Of a stretch of DNA of 64,000 bases, positions 38,419-47,263 are shown piece by piece. Source of the stretch: Myxococcota bacterium. Its GTDB lineage: Bacteria > Myxococcota_A > UBA9160 > UBA4427. The stretch's first letter is position 1. The number at the start of each line of letters is the position of its first letter. The position numbers were made by a program, and so were the translations under genes. The DNA is taken from the NCBI GenBank assembly GCA_028278345.1, contig JANQEL010000288.1, forward strand, positions 60,614 through 124,613, given 5' to 3'. The notes under the pieces were generated by a model that saw only the letters and a program-made list of their open reading frames with translations, was not told the DNA's origin and did not search any database.

Positions 38419-39198
38419 CTAGATGAGGCCGGCGTAACTACCGCCGTCGAGCTGAAGATTCTGTCCGGAGATGAAACCCGCCTGGGCACTGCACAGGAAC
38501 GCACACGCATCGGCGAATTCTTCGGGGCGACCGAGGCGCTGTGCAGCGATCGAGGCCTTCATCTCGTCGTAGGCCTGTTCGATCGAAACGCCGCCGATCT
38601 TCGCCCGGAGCTCCGCCATCCCGCGTTGGCGCGCGGTGTCGATCCGCTCGGGCAAGAGGTTGTTGATGGTGACGTTCGCGTGGGCGACGTCGCGGGACAG
38701 CGCCTTGCACACCGAAGTGAGGCCCGTACGCGCCCCCGTCGAAAGCCCCATCGGCGAAAGCGGCGTCTTCACCATCGCCGAAGTGATGTTCACGATGCGG
38801 CCGAAGCGGCGCTCGCACATCCCGTCGAGTGCGAGGCGAATCATCGCGAGGGGCGCGAGCATGTTGGCATCGAGCGCCCCCACCCACGCATCGCGATCCC
38901 AATCCGCGAAGCGGCCCGGGGGCGGGCCGCCGCTGTTGTTGACGAGGATGTCCGGCGCCGGACACGCGTCGAGCAGCGCGCGTTGCGTCCGTTCGTCGGC
39001 GATATCCCCCGCGATGCCCGCGACCTCGACACCGTGGGTCGAGGCGATCGCATCGACGGTTTCCGAAAGCGGCCCCTCTTCCCGCGCATTCAGCGTCAGG
39101 TGGACACCCTCACGCGCGAGCGCCTCGGCGCAGGCCCGCCCCAGCCCACGACTCGACGCACAGACGATGGCCCGACGGCCCTGAATTCCGAGATCCAC
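38419..39198 (-). CDS. Short-chain dehydrogenase/reductase (SDR)
   Basis: GRRAIVCASSRGLGRACAEALAREG, NNSGGPPPG, FISGQNLQLDGG. Confidence 0.92.
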   Translation of the reverse strand: MDLGIQGRRAIVCASSRGLGRACAEALAREGVHLTLNAREEGPLSETVDAIASTHGVEVAGIAGDIADERTQRALLDACPAPDILVNNSGGPPPGRFADWDRDAWVGALDANMLAPLAMIRLALDGMCERRFGRIVNITSAMVKTPLSPMGLSTGARTGLTSVCKALSRDVAHANVTINNLLPERIDTARQRGMAELRAKIGGVSIEQAYDEMKASIAAQRLGRPEEFADACAFLCSAQAGFISGQNLQLDGGSYAGLI

Positions 39199-39234
39199 AG
39201 TGACGGCTCCTTCCTTGGGTGGCCGGCATTGAAG

Positions 39235-39264
39235 CCAATATTGGGAGTTATGTCAATATTGACA
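39235..39264. promoter_or_regulatory. Candidate TetR double operator: CCAATATTGG and TGTCAATATTGACA
   Basis: Two perfect palindromes sharing CAATATTG core, centres 18 bp apart, between divergent SDR and TetR genes; TTGACA present on both strands of the 14-mer. Confidence 0.78.
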
Positions 39265-39294
39265 ATCACCTCATGAAATCGGTAGGTTTTCCGC

Positions 39295-39924
39295 ATGGTG
39301 AACGAGCCTGGAGCACCCCGGACACGGGGCTATAGAAAGAAGGAGCGGACCCGCCGGCAGCTGATCGAGGCCGGCCTGCGGGTGCTGGCCGAGAAGGGGC
39401 AGGGGCTGACGGTGAGCGACGTGGTCGCCGAGGCCGAGGTCTCGAACGGCACCTTCTACAACTACTTCGTCGATCGCGAGGCCCTGCTGGAAGCGCTCGC
39501 CGAACACTCGGCCCTCTCCCTGGCCGCAGCCGCAGCGAAGGAGCCGATCGAAGATCCGGCGCGACGCTTCGCCGTTGCCACGATGCAAGTCTTCGATCAC
39601 GCACTCGCAGACGCGACCTGGGGGCGCGTGATGCTTCGCCTGGCGAGTCGCCCGGGCTCGAACGTCGAGATCAGCCGCTACCTCCGAGAAGACCTCGAGG
39701 AAGGCTTCACCCTCGGGCGCTTCGATACCGGACCGGACGACGAGACCCTCGACCAGGTCGCGGGCCTCATCGTGATGACGATCCGCCGCATCGTCCAGGG
39801 TGATGCCGCACCCGACGCTGCCGAACGCGCGGTGAAGCGCGGGCTCCGCGCGCTTGGGGTCGACGAGGCGGAAGCCGCGCAGCTCGCGGCCGAGGCCAGC
39901 TCAGCGCAAGTGGAGTCTTCCTAG
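39295..39924 (+). CDS. TetR/AcrR family transcriptional regulator
   Basis: RKKERTRRQLIEAGLRVLAEKGQGLTVSDVVAEAEVSNGTFYNYFVDREALLEAL. Confidence 0.93.
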   Translation: MVNEPGAPRTRGYRKKERTRRQLIEAGLRVLAEKGQGLTVSDVVAEAEVSNGTFYNYFVDREALLEALAEHSALSLAAAAAKEPIEDPARRFAVATMQVFDHALADATWGRVMLRLASRPGSNVEISRYLREDLEEGFTLGRFDTGPDDETLDQVAGLIVMTIRRIVQGDAAPDAAERAVKRGLRALGVDEAEAAQLAAEASSAQVESS

Positions 39925-39972
39925 AAGTCGACCCCCGGATCCGCCGAGCTTCGGCTCGGAATCGAGACTGCC

Positions 39973-40614
39973 CTACTCTTCGGCCGCATCGACGGCGGCC
40001 ATCACGTCGGTGGAGGCGCCCTTCGGTGCAGCCACCTCGACGATCGGATCGTCGACGTCGTCATACTCGAGGCGCAGGGCGCGACTCATCGTCGCGTGCA
40101 TCGCGTAGGTGCAGGTGATGTAGGTGAACTCGAGGATCTCGGCGTCATTCAACTCGGCGCGCAGGGCCTCGAAGACCGCATCGGGCACGCGGCCGTTCTC
40201 GAGCACGAGACAGTCGGTGTAGGCCAGCACCGCGCGCTCGACGGGGGAGAAGCAATCGGCGACCGACCAGGCGCGCACGGCCTCGATCTTCTCCTCGCTG
40301 AGCCCGACGTCGCGTGCCGCCTTGCAGTGCTGTGAGTAGACGAACTTGCTGCCGACGCAGTAGCCCGCGCGCAGCTGCCCGAGTTCGCGTAGCTGGGAGG
40401 AGATCTGGCGATCCTTGCTGCGGTAGAACGCGAAGCCCGACGTCGTGTGATCGAAAGCGTCGGGAACGCCGGCGAAGACGGTCCACCAGTTGCCCGGTGT
40501 GCCGGTTGCGGTGCCGGGCTCGGCGACGGGATCGCGCTCGCCGAAGAGCATGTCGTAGAGGCGCAGCGCCGTGGGGTGGGCATCTTTGCGGGAGACTTCG
40601 CGCAAGCGGGGCAT
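39973..40614 (-). CDS. Carboxymuconolactone decarboxylase family protein
   Basis: 213 aa; LRELGQLRAGYCVGSKFVYSQHCKAARDVGLSEEKIEAVRAW. Confidence 0.85.
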   Translation of the reverse strand: MPRLREVSRKDAHPTALRLYDMLFGERDPVAEPGTATGTPGNWWTVFAGVPDAFDHTTSGFAFYRSKDRQISSQLRELGQLRAGYCVGSKFVYSQHCKAARDVGLSEEKIEAVRAWSVADCFSPVERAVLAYTDCLVLENGRVPDAVFEALRAELNDAEILEFTYITCTYAMHATMSRALRLEYDDVDDPIVEVAAPKGASTDVMAAVDAAEE

Positions 40615-40692
40615 GGTGGGGGCTCCTTTTCGACGTTTTCGGCCGTTTCGACGACAGGCGAACGTCGGGTTGATGTGGGCTGCGGCGGGGAC

Positions 40693-42105
40693 CTAACCGG
40701 CGTCGCGCAGCTCATTGTAAGACGCCTGGAGACACTCGGTAAAGAACTCCGGGTCGGGCAACATCTTGGGCGTCGAGGTGAAATGGATGATGAAGTCGTC
40801 GCAATAGCTCGAGATGGCGATGATCATCCCGACGCCATCGAAGAGGAAGGTGCAACTCAAGCCCTTCATCATGCGGGCTCCGTTGAAGTACATGGGCTTG
40901 CGCGGCCCGGGCACGTTGGTGATCGAGACACCGCTCATTAGCTGCGGCAGGTATTCGGTCAGGCCGAAGTGGACGGCCTGCTCGATCAGGGGGCCGAGGA
41001 GGTAGGTGGGGATCGTGCCGAGCACGTCCGCGACGTTGCCCGCCCCGACTTCTTCGGTCGTCGTCTTGGAGCGTTTCGTCGCCTTCCGCACGAGGCGCAA
41101 CCGCTCGAGGGGATCGTTCACGTCCGTTGGCAGGGCCGCGAACATCATCGAGATGCGATTGCCACTCGAATCTTCTTCGTCGGGTTCGTGCGCCGAAACC
41201 GGCGAACCCATCACAAGGGGCTCCTCGGGGAGTTCCCGGTGCTCGTTCAGATAGCGACGCAACGCCCCCGAACAGATGGCGAGGGCCACGTCGTTGACGG
41301 TGGCGCCCTCGACCTGTCGTCGCAGCTCGAGCACCTCCGAGAGCGGAAGCGTGACGCCGTCGAATACGCGCTCGCGGGTGCCGATCGGATGAGCGAATCG
41401 GGTCGCGGGAACGCTTGCGCTCTTTTCGCCCGAAGACTCGGAGTCGCCCCCCGGTCCGAGCATCTGGACCAACCGCGGTGCGTTCCGTCCCCAGACCCGC
41501 GCGCCATCGAACACGCGCCGCGCACGGTTGAAGGGCGCCCGCAGCAACATCTCGAGGCCCGAAGGCGTTCGCTCGGGGGACCAGTCGTCCCGAGGCGGAG
41601 GCTCGGCGGCCGGATCCAGGGTGTGCAGGCGCCCCATCAGTCGCATCAGGTTCGTTCCGTCGAACTGGGCGTGATGGAGTTTCTGTGCGAGCGCGAAGCA
41701 GCCCTCGGGTAGGCCGTCGAGCTGGCCGAGCCCGGTGAGCAGATAGACGTCCCACAGGGGCCGGGAATGATCGAGGGGCACCTCGGCGATCTCGCGAAGC
41801 GCCGCGCGGAACGTGTCCCAGTCACCGGGCGGTGGGAGTTCGATGTGGTGCAGGTGGCGATCGAGATCGAAGTCTTCGTCCTCGACCCAATAGGGAAAGT
41901 CACTGTTCCAGGGTGGCGTCACGAGCTTCTGCCGAAGCGGAAGGCCAGCGAGGCGCTGGCGGATGAACTCGCGGACCTCGCCGAAATCGACGCGCCCCGA
42001 CTCGCTCGTGCTGGGATCGTAGATGCCCCCGGTGAGGAGATGCATCGGGGTGGTCTCGGTATCGATCGCGAACCAGATATCGTCGCCGCCGTCGAGTTGC
42101 TTCAT
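40693..42105 (-). CDS. Wax ester synthase/diacylglycerol acyltransferase (WS/DGAT) family
   Basis: 470 aa; catalytic HHAQFDG (HHxxxDG), SGVSITNVPGPRKPMYFNGARM. Confidence 0.92.
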   Translation of the reverse strand: MKQLDGGDDIWFAIDTETTPMHLLTGGIYDPSTSESGRVDFGEVREFIRQRLAGLPLRQKLVTPPWNSDFPYWVEDEDFDLDRHLHHIELPPPGDWDTFRAALREIAEVPLDHSRPLWDVYLLTGLGQLDGLPEGCFALAQKLHHAQFDGTNLMRLMGRLHTLDPAAEPPPRDDWSPERTPSGLEMLLRAPFNRARRVFDGARVWGRNAPRLVQMLGPGGDSESSGEKSASVPATRFAHPIGTRERVFDGVTLPLSEVLELRRQVEGATVNDVALAICSGALRRYLNEHRELPEEPLVMGSPVSAHEPDEEDSSGNRISMMFAALPTDVNDPLERLRLVRKATKRSKTTTEEVGAGNVADVLGTIPTYLLGPLIEQAVHFGLTEYLPQLMSGVSITNVPGPRKPMYFNGARMMKGLSCTFLFDGVGMIIAISSYCDDFIIHFTSTPKMLPDPEFFTECLQASYNELRDAG

Positions 42106-42131
42106 GGGGGCTCCTGGGACTTGCCTCTATT

Positions 42132-42638
42132 TCACTCCCCATCATAGTCGAGCAGGAACGACGCGAGCTTCTCCAGGTCGTCGAACGCGAATGCCGGCAG
42201 GCCCTCGATCCGGATCTCCTCGTCATCGACCACGCTGGCGATCACATCCGCCGGCATCTTCCAGCCCGATCGATCGATTCCGGTGCGGCGAACCACCACA
42301 GTGGGAAAACCGTGGCTGCGGAAGCCCTCGGCGATGACGATGTCGAGGTCGGAGAAGAACAGGTCGATGAGCTTCTCTAGGGACACCTCCGGCTTCGCGG
42401 GGTCGCGAAAGATCGCGATCTGATCCCGTGAGATGAGACCCGTCGTCTCGGCCCCCGCCGAGCGCATGCGATGGGTGTCCTTGCCTTCGGTGTCGAGGTC
42501 GACGCCGTGGGCGTCGCTCTTGACGGCGCCGACGCGCACGCCGCGCGTGCGCAGGTGTTCGAGGAGTCGCGTGATGAGAGTCGTCTTTCCCGTTCCCGAA
42601 GGAGCGGCGATGGAGAAGATCCGGGGTTTCGAGCTCAC
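42132..42638 (-). CDS. mobB: Molybdopterin-guanine dinucleotide biosynthesis protein MobB
   Basis: FSIAAPSGTGKTTLITRLLEHLRTRGVRVGAVKSDAHGVDLDTEGKDTHRMRSAGAETTGLISRD. Confidence 0.88.
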   Translation of the reverse strand: MSSKPRIFSIAAPSGTGKTTLITRLLEHLRTRGVRVGAVKSDAHGVDLDTEGKDTHRMRSAGAETTGLISRDQIAIFRDPAKPEVSLEKLIDLFFSDLDIVIAEGFRSHGFPTVVVRRTGIDRSGWKMPADVIASVVDDEEIRIEGLPAFAFDDLEKLASFLLDYDGE

Positions 42639-43810
42639 GATCGGGTATTCACTCCGCTGGCCTCGATGTAGCGAGCGAAGCGTTCGTGGATCCGCTCGTC
42701 TTCGAGGGTCAGGGCGCGGTGGTTGGCCTTGCCGTGCTTGTGTTGCGGGTTATCGCGATTCCAGGCGTCGAGTTCACGCGCACATTCCTCGCTGAACTCG
42801 ATACCGAACCAGGCGTACGCCTTCTCGACCATGCCGACGGGGTCGGCCATGTAGTCGTCGAAGTGCAGATCGAAGAACTGGGCTTCGGGGTGCTGGCTGC
42901 GAACCCGATACGCGCGCTCCGTCGCGTCGGCCCACACTTCCATCTGTTCGTGCATCAGGTCGTCGCGGTCGATCGTTTCGGGGCGACAGCTGTAGGTGCG
43001 CGAGGTCGCGTTCATGTTCGTGTACGAACGAAGCACGGCCGCCGGATCGCGATGGGTCCAGATGATTCGTGCGTCGGGATAGACCGACAGGAACGACTTC
43101 AGGTGCTTCAGGTGCACGGGGTACTTCAGGGTCCAGGGCTTCTCGGGTTCGTTCGAACCGATCAGTTGGAGCAGCTTCTTGTGCTGCGTGTAGGTCGGCA
43201 CCATGTCGCAGTGTTCGTACCACGCGTTGTAGTGGGGAACCTTCGAGCAGATCTGCCAGTAGTCGTCGGTGAAGGTCTGTGCCATGAGATGGCCACACTC
43301 CTCGGGCAGATCGGCGGCCGCAAAGTGCATCGACTTCGCTTCGGGGGCCTGCTCGTCCATGTGTGCGAGGCGCTTGACCGTCGCCTGGTAGGACGGATTC
43401 GACTCCCAGGTCTCTCGCGGTGGGCGGGGCTGGGGCCTTTCGCTCAACCAGTATTGGAGATGCTGGCGGTTCGGATCGCGCGCCACCAGGTACTGCAGAG
43501 CCGTGCTCCCCGTCCGCACCATTCCGGTGATCACGAGGGGCTTGTCGATCTCGATGTGGAGGACTTCGGGGCGTTCCTTGAAGGTCTGCTCCGCCAGCAG
43601 GCGCTGCTCCAGTTCGTGGACGAGTTTCGGGGCGTAGTGCATCGGGCTCAGCAGATCGCTGTACGCGTCCTGGGCCTCGAGCAGCACTCGCAGCCCCGTC
43701 CGATACGAATCGTCCTCGCCGAAATCGCTGAGGCCCGTGCGCTCCACCGCGATCTCGTGGAGCGGCTCCATCCAGTCGACGAACTTCTCGAGTTTCAGCA
43801 GGCGTTTCAC
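42635..43810 (-). CDS. Sulfotransferase family protein
   Basis: PLVITGMVRTGSTALQYLVARDP and DARIIWTHRDPAAVLRSYTNMN; GTGA overlap with mobB. Confidence 0.9.
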   Translation of the reverse strand: MKRLLKLEKFVDWMEPLHEIAVERTGLSDFGEDDSYRTGLRVLLEAQDAYSDLLSPMHYAPKLVHELEQRLLAEQTFKERPEVLHIEIDKPLVITGMVRTGSTALQYLVARDPNRQHLQYWLSERPQPRPPRETWESNPSYQATVKRLAHMDEQAPEAKSMHFAAADLPEECGHLMAQTFTDDYWQICSKVPHYNAWYEHCDMVPTYTQHKKLLQLIGSNEPEKPWTLKYPVHLKHLKSFLSVYPDARIIWTHRDPAAVLRSYTNMNATSRTYSCRPETIDRDDLMHEQMEVWADATERAYRVRSQHPEAQFFDLHFDDYMADPVGMVEKAYAWFGIEFSEECARELDAWNRDNPQHKHGKANHRALTLEDERIHERFARYIEASGVNTRS

Positions 43811-43884
43811 CGTGGGAACTCCCGTGCCTTCGGCGGCGATCCGGTTCAATATAGGACCGCCACCCACGAGCAGGAAATGCCCCC

Positions 43885-44805
43885 ATGAGCGCCGATCGGG
43901 AATTCACGGACGAAGAGCTGCGCATCGGCAGCATGCGATCCATCGATACGATGGCCGAAGCGCTCGCGGCCGGGGACCGGGATGCCGCTCTCCGCTTCGC
44001 GCGACGCCTGCGACGCGAAGTCCTTTCGATGCTCCAGAACTACGAAGGCTGGGAAGCGACCCTTCGCGCGAAGATCGTCGAATCGTCGGGTGCAGACGCC
44101 GAAGCCGAAGCCATGCGGGAGATCGAGAACCCCGAGATCGCCCCCGAGCGCTGCTCGACGGCGGGCGATCTCGTCGAGCGCTGGAAGCAGATGGCCGGTG
44201 AGATCAGCCGGGCGATCGAGGCGGGGGAAACGCGAGCTGCAACCGACCTCGCGAACGCCCTTCACGACGAGGCCCTGCGAAGTCACGACCGCGGCATGTC
44301 GCGGGTCGTCGCCCTGCTCTCCTGGATTGGCCGTCACCAGGGCTCCGAAGGTGTGGACGCCGCACTCTCGAAGGCCATGAGTGCCGACATGCTGGGCAAC
44401 GCGAGCTTTCGCGAGCGCGCCGAAGCCTTGATGCACTTCACCCGCGTGCATCTGCAGGCTTTCGAACTCGAAGAAGACGAAGAGAAGCTGACCTTCCTTT
44501 GTCCAGTTTGCCCGAGTGGAGGAAGGCTGCTTCGCGAAGGCCACTACGACCCGCCGCGGTCGAACCTTCACGTCCAAGGTCCAGGGCCTCTCACCTGGGG
44601 CCGCGACGAGCTGCCCGTCTACTGCTGCCACGAACCCATCATGGAGCGGGCTTCGATCGAGGCCACGGGGGTGCCGCTCTTCGTGGTCGAACCGTCGGAG
44701 CGGCTCGGCATCGACCCCTGTCCCACCCATCTCTACAAGGATCCGGCGAAGATCCCGGAACGCTACTACCGCCGGCTCGGCCTCGAGAAGCCGAAAGGTC
44801 AGTGA
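43885..44805 (+). CDS. Hypothetical protein with CPVCPSGGRL / VYCCHEP cysteine motifs
   Basis: 306 aa; helical N-half, C-half LTFLCPVCPSGGRLLREGHYD...TWGRDELPVYCCHEPIMERASIEATGVPLFVVEP. Confidence 0.6.
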   Translation: MSADREFTDEELRIGSMRSIDTMAEALAAGDRDAALRFARRLRREVLSMLQNYEGWEATLRAKIVESSGADAEAEAMREIENPEIAPERCSTAGDLVERWKQMAGEISRAIEAGETRAATDLANALHDEALRSHDRGMSRVVALLSWIGRHQGSEGVDAALSKAMSADMLGNASFRERAEALMHFTRVHLQAFELEEDEEKLTFLCPVCPSGGRLLREGHYDPPRSNLHVQGPGPLTWGRDELPVYCCHEPIMERASIEATGVPLFVVEPSERLGIDPCPTHLYKDPAKIPERYYRRLGLEKPKGQ

Positions 44806-45680
44806 TGTCGATGGGGGCGCTTCCGGTCGCTCTCGACGAGCACCAGACTCAGCCCGAAGCAATCTGACGGCGCGTAACAGGCCACCCGCTCTCGCTCGCG
44901 CAGATAGCTCGGCGCTTCGATCGGAGTCATTCCCACGGCTTCGGCGCGGCGCGTGGCGGCTTCGAGGTCGGGCACCGCCATGCCGAAGGCATCCACGCCC
45001 TGCCTTCCGTCATCGCTCACCAGAAGGTGAACGTCGAGGGTGGAGGTCGCCGAGCGACCGTCGGCCGCGCGTTCCCAGCTGCACTCGAACCAGCTCTCGA
45101 ACTTCTCGATCGCCGCTGTGAGGTCTTCGGGGCTGGGCACGCGCAATCGCACGTGATGCACACCTCCGGTCGCCACCGCACCGGGCTGCGCCTCGATGTA
45201 GGCCTCGCCACCGTGCTCCCTTCCCTGCTCGGCCTGCAGCGCGCGCATCTTCTCGAGGGCGTCGGGATAGAGGTAGACGAGTTCGAGGCTCATCCCGTAG
45301 CAATCGCCCGCGTGGAACTGCGTCTGGCGCTCGATGCCCGGGTAGCCGATCTCGCTGATCTTGCGAATGCCCGTCGCCTCGATCTTCCGCGTCGCGTCGT
45401 CGAGATCGTCGACGTAGAACGACACCGCCGAGATCCCCTCCCCGCCCATGCGCCGCATCATCTTCGCGTAGAGACCCTCCTCGGAGGCCGGCGCGATCAC
45501 ATCGAGGCCGAAGCTGTTCATCGAGTTGATGCCATCGATCGATTCGATGTAGAGGGGGCGATTGTGCTTGCAGTCGAAGAGCCGGGTGAAGAGCGCGATG
45601 GCCTCGTCGAGCCGATCGACGTTCAGGTGTACGTGATCGATTCCGTTCGTCTCGACCCGATCTCGCTTCGCCATCCGCAC
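44799..45680 (-). CDS. Two-domain VOC family protein (HPPD/glyoxalase-like)
   Basis: 293 aa; GIDHVHLNVDRLDEAIALFTRLFDC ... VHHVRLRVPSPEDLTAAIEKFESWF. Confidence 0.85.
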   Translation of the reverse strand: MRMAKRDRVETNGIDHVHLNVDRLDEAIALFTRLFDCKHNRPLYIESIDGINSMNSFGLDVIAPASEEGLYAKMMRRMGGEGISAVSFYVDDLDDATRKIEATGIRKISEIGYPGIERQTQFHAGDCYGMSLELVYLYPDALEKMRALQAEQGREHGGEAYIEAQPGAVATGGVHHVRLRVPSPEDLTAAIEKFESWFECSWERAADGRSATSTLDVHLLVSDDGRQGVDAFGMAVPDLEAATRRAEAVGMTPIEAPSYLRERERVACYAPSDCFGLSLVLVESDRKRPHRHH

Positions 45681-45698
45681 ACCACCGGGTTCGTCGAT

Positions 45699-46196
45699 CT
45701 ACGACGACCCTTCGTCGGCATCCCAGCGCGTACGCAGGCGTGAGCCTTCCGCCCGCGGTTGCACGTCCTCGAAGATCCGCTCGTAGCCGGTTCGCGCGAT
45801 CTGCCACTGGCCGTCGATCTTCACGTACTCGTCGTGGTAGATGCCCGTGCCGTGCAACACCGTGCCGTGGGGCGCGGATTCGCTGGGGTGCTCGCTCAAG
45901 ACGAAGTCCTCGAGATACCAGATGCCCTTCGCGGTCGTCTCGCTGGTGAGCTCGATCTCGGGTGTGTGCGCGTGGTGCATTGACTGGATCGCGGGACTTC
46001 CGAGCCCCTTGCTCAGGAAGTCGATGATGTCTTCGCGATTGTCGAAGGAGAACTTGCCGTCGCTGTAGACGCTGCGGGCCTCGGGGGCGAGCACGCTGCG
46101 CATCAACTCCCAATCCTTGGTGTCGACCGCGCGCTGGTAGCGGGCCTTCAACTGCTTGATCGCTTCGATCTCGATGAGTTCCTGGAGCGGATCCAA
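45699..46196 (-). CDS. SnoaL-like/NTF2-like family protein
   Basis: Probable TTG start; ELIEIEAIKQLKARYQRAVDTKDWELMRSVLAPEARSVYSDGKFSFDNREDIIDFLSKGL. Confidence 0.8.
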   Translation of the reverse strand: MDPLQELIEIEAIKQLKARYQRAVDTKDWELMRSVLAPEARSVYSDGKFSFDNREDIIDFLSKGLGSPAIQSMHHAHTPEIELTSETTAKGIWYLEDFVLSEHPSESAPHGTVLHGTGIYHDEYVKIDGQWQIARTGYERIFEDVQPRAEGSRLRTRWDADEGSS

Positions 46197-46261
46197 TGCC
46201 TCGCCCTCCCTTCGCCTCGGCCCGGGTGTCGAATCCGGGCTGGCGCTCGACGGTACCGAGC

Positions 46262-46285
46262 ATGCCATATCCGATACGATGGCAT
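46262..46285. promoter_or_regulatory. Inverted repeat ATGCCAT-N10-ATGGCAT with nested TATC-C-GATA
   Basis: Divergent intergenic region between NTF2-like (-) and antibiotic-biosynthesis-monooxygenase-like (+) genes. Confidence 0.45.
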
Positions 46286-46327
46286 CGACCGCAACCCAGC
46301 CGGGCTTTCCAGAAGCGGAGGTACGAG

Positions 46328-46726
46328 ATGGCGACCCTGCTCGCGCACATCCAGGTCAAGCCAGGACGCGAAGCCGAGTTCGAGACGATTGCTGCGGAAC
46401 TCTATCGAGCGACCCACGAGAACGAACCGGCCTGTCTTCGGTACGAGTACTGGCGCGGCGCCGAACCCGGTCACTACTACTCGTTGCTCGCGTTCGCGGA
46501 CTTCCACGCCTTCCTGCGACATCAGGTGAGCGATCATCACGAAGAAGCCTCGCCTCGCATCGGCGAAGTCTGTGAGAAGGTGAAACTCGAATGGGTCGAT
46601 CCGATCGGCGACGCCAGCGATCTTCCCGCGACGGCCATGCAACCCGTCCCCGACGGAGCCGACGCAAAGACGACGCGCTATCACGAACTCTTCGCCGCCG
46701 TCGTTCAGGCGTGGTGGCCCCGGTGA
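46328..46726 (+). CDS. Antibiotic biosynthesis monooxygenase (ABM) family protein
   Basis: MATLLAHIQVKPGREAEFETIAAELYRATHENEPACLRYEYWRGAEPGHYYSLLAF. Confidence 0.85.
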   Translation: MATLLAHIQVKPGREAEFETIAAELYRATHENEPACLRYEYWRGAEPGHYYSLLAFADFHAFLRHQVSDHHEEASPRIGEVCEKVKLEWVDPIGDASDLPATAMQPVPDGADAKTTRYHELFAAVVQAWWPR

Positions 46727-46744
46727 CGCTTCGATGAGGTTCGC

Positions 46745-47248
46745 ATGAGTGATGACAAGACCTACTACGAAGACCTGACGCCCTTCGCCCTGAGCGACGA
46801 AGATCGCGAAGCGCTGATGTCCACCCAGGCAGAGTGCAGCTTCTGCTGGGGCACGAAGGACGGCTCACCCATGGGCGTGATCATGGGTTACGTGTGGCAC
46901 GAGGGGAGGGTCTGGCTCACCGCCACGGGCCAGCGCAAGCGCATCCAGGCCCTGCGTCGCGATCCCCGCTGCACGGTCATCGTGACGAGCACCGGCGTCG
47001 ATCTTCCCCCGGCGAGAACCGCGACGATCAAGGGGACGTGCACGATCCACGAAGACGAGGAAACGAAGGCCTGGTTCTATCCGAAGCTCGCCGCCCGCAT
47101 CATCCCGGTGGCCGGCCCCGCGCGCGATGCCTTCTGCAAGCACCTCGACTCGCCGCTCCGCGTCGTGCTCGAAGTGGAGCCCACGATGTGGCTCACCTGT
47201 GATGCAGCAAAGATGATGGCCGAGTCGTTCAATGAACTCGGAGTCTAG
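46745..47248 (+). CDS. Pyridoxamine 5'-phosphate oxidase-like FMN-binding protein
   Basis: GVIMGYVWHEGRVWLTATGQRKRIQALRRDPRCTVIVTSTG. Confidence 0.8.
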   Translation: MSDDKTYYEDLTPFALSDEDREALMSTQAECSFCWGTKDGSPMGVIMGYVWHEGRVWLTATGQRKRIQALRRDPRCTVIVTSTGVDLPPARTATIKGTCTIHEDEETKAWFYPKLAARIIPVAGPARDAFCKHLDSPLRVVLEVEPTMWLTCDAAKMMAESFNELGV

Positions 47249-47263
47249 GAACTCGGGGTCTGG

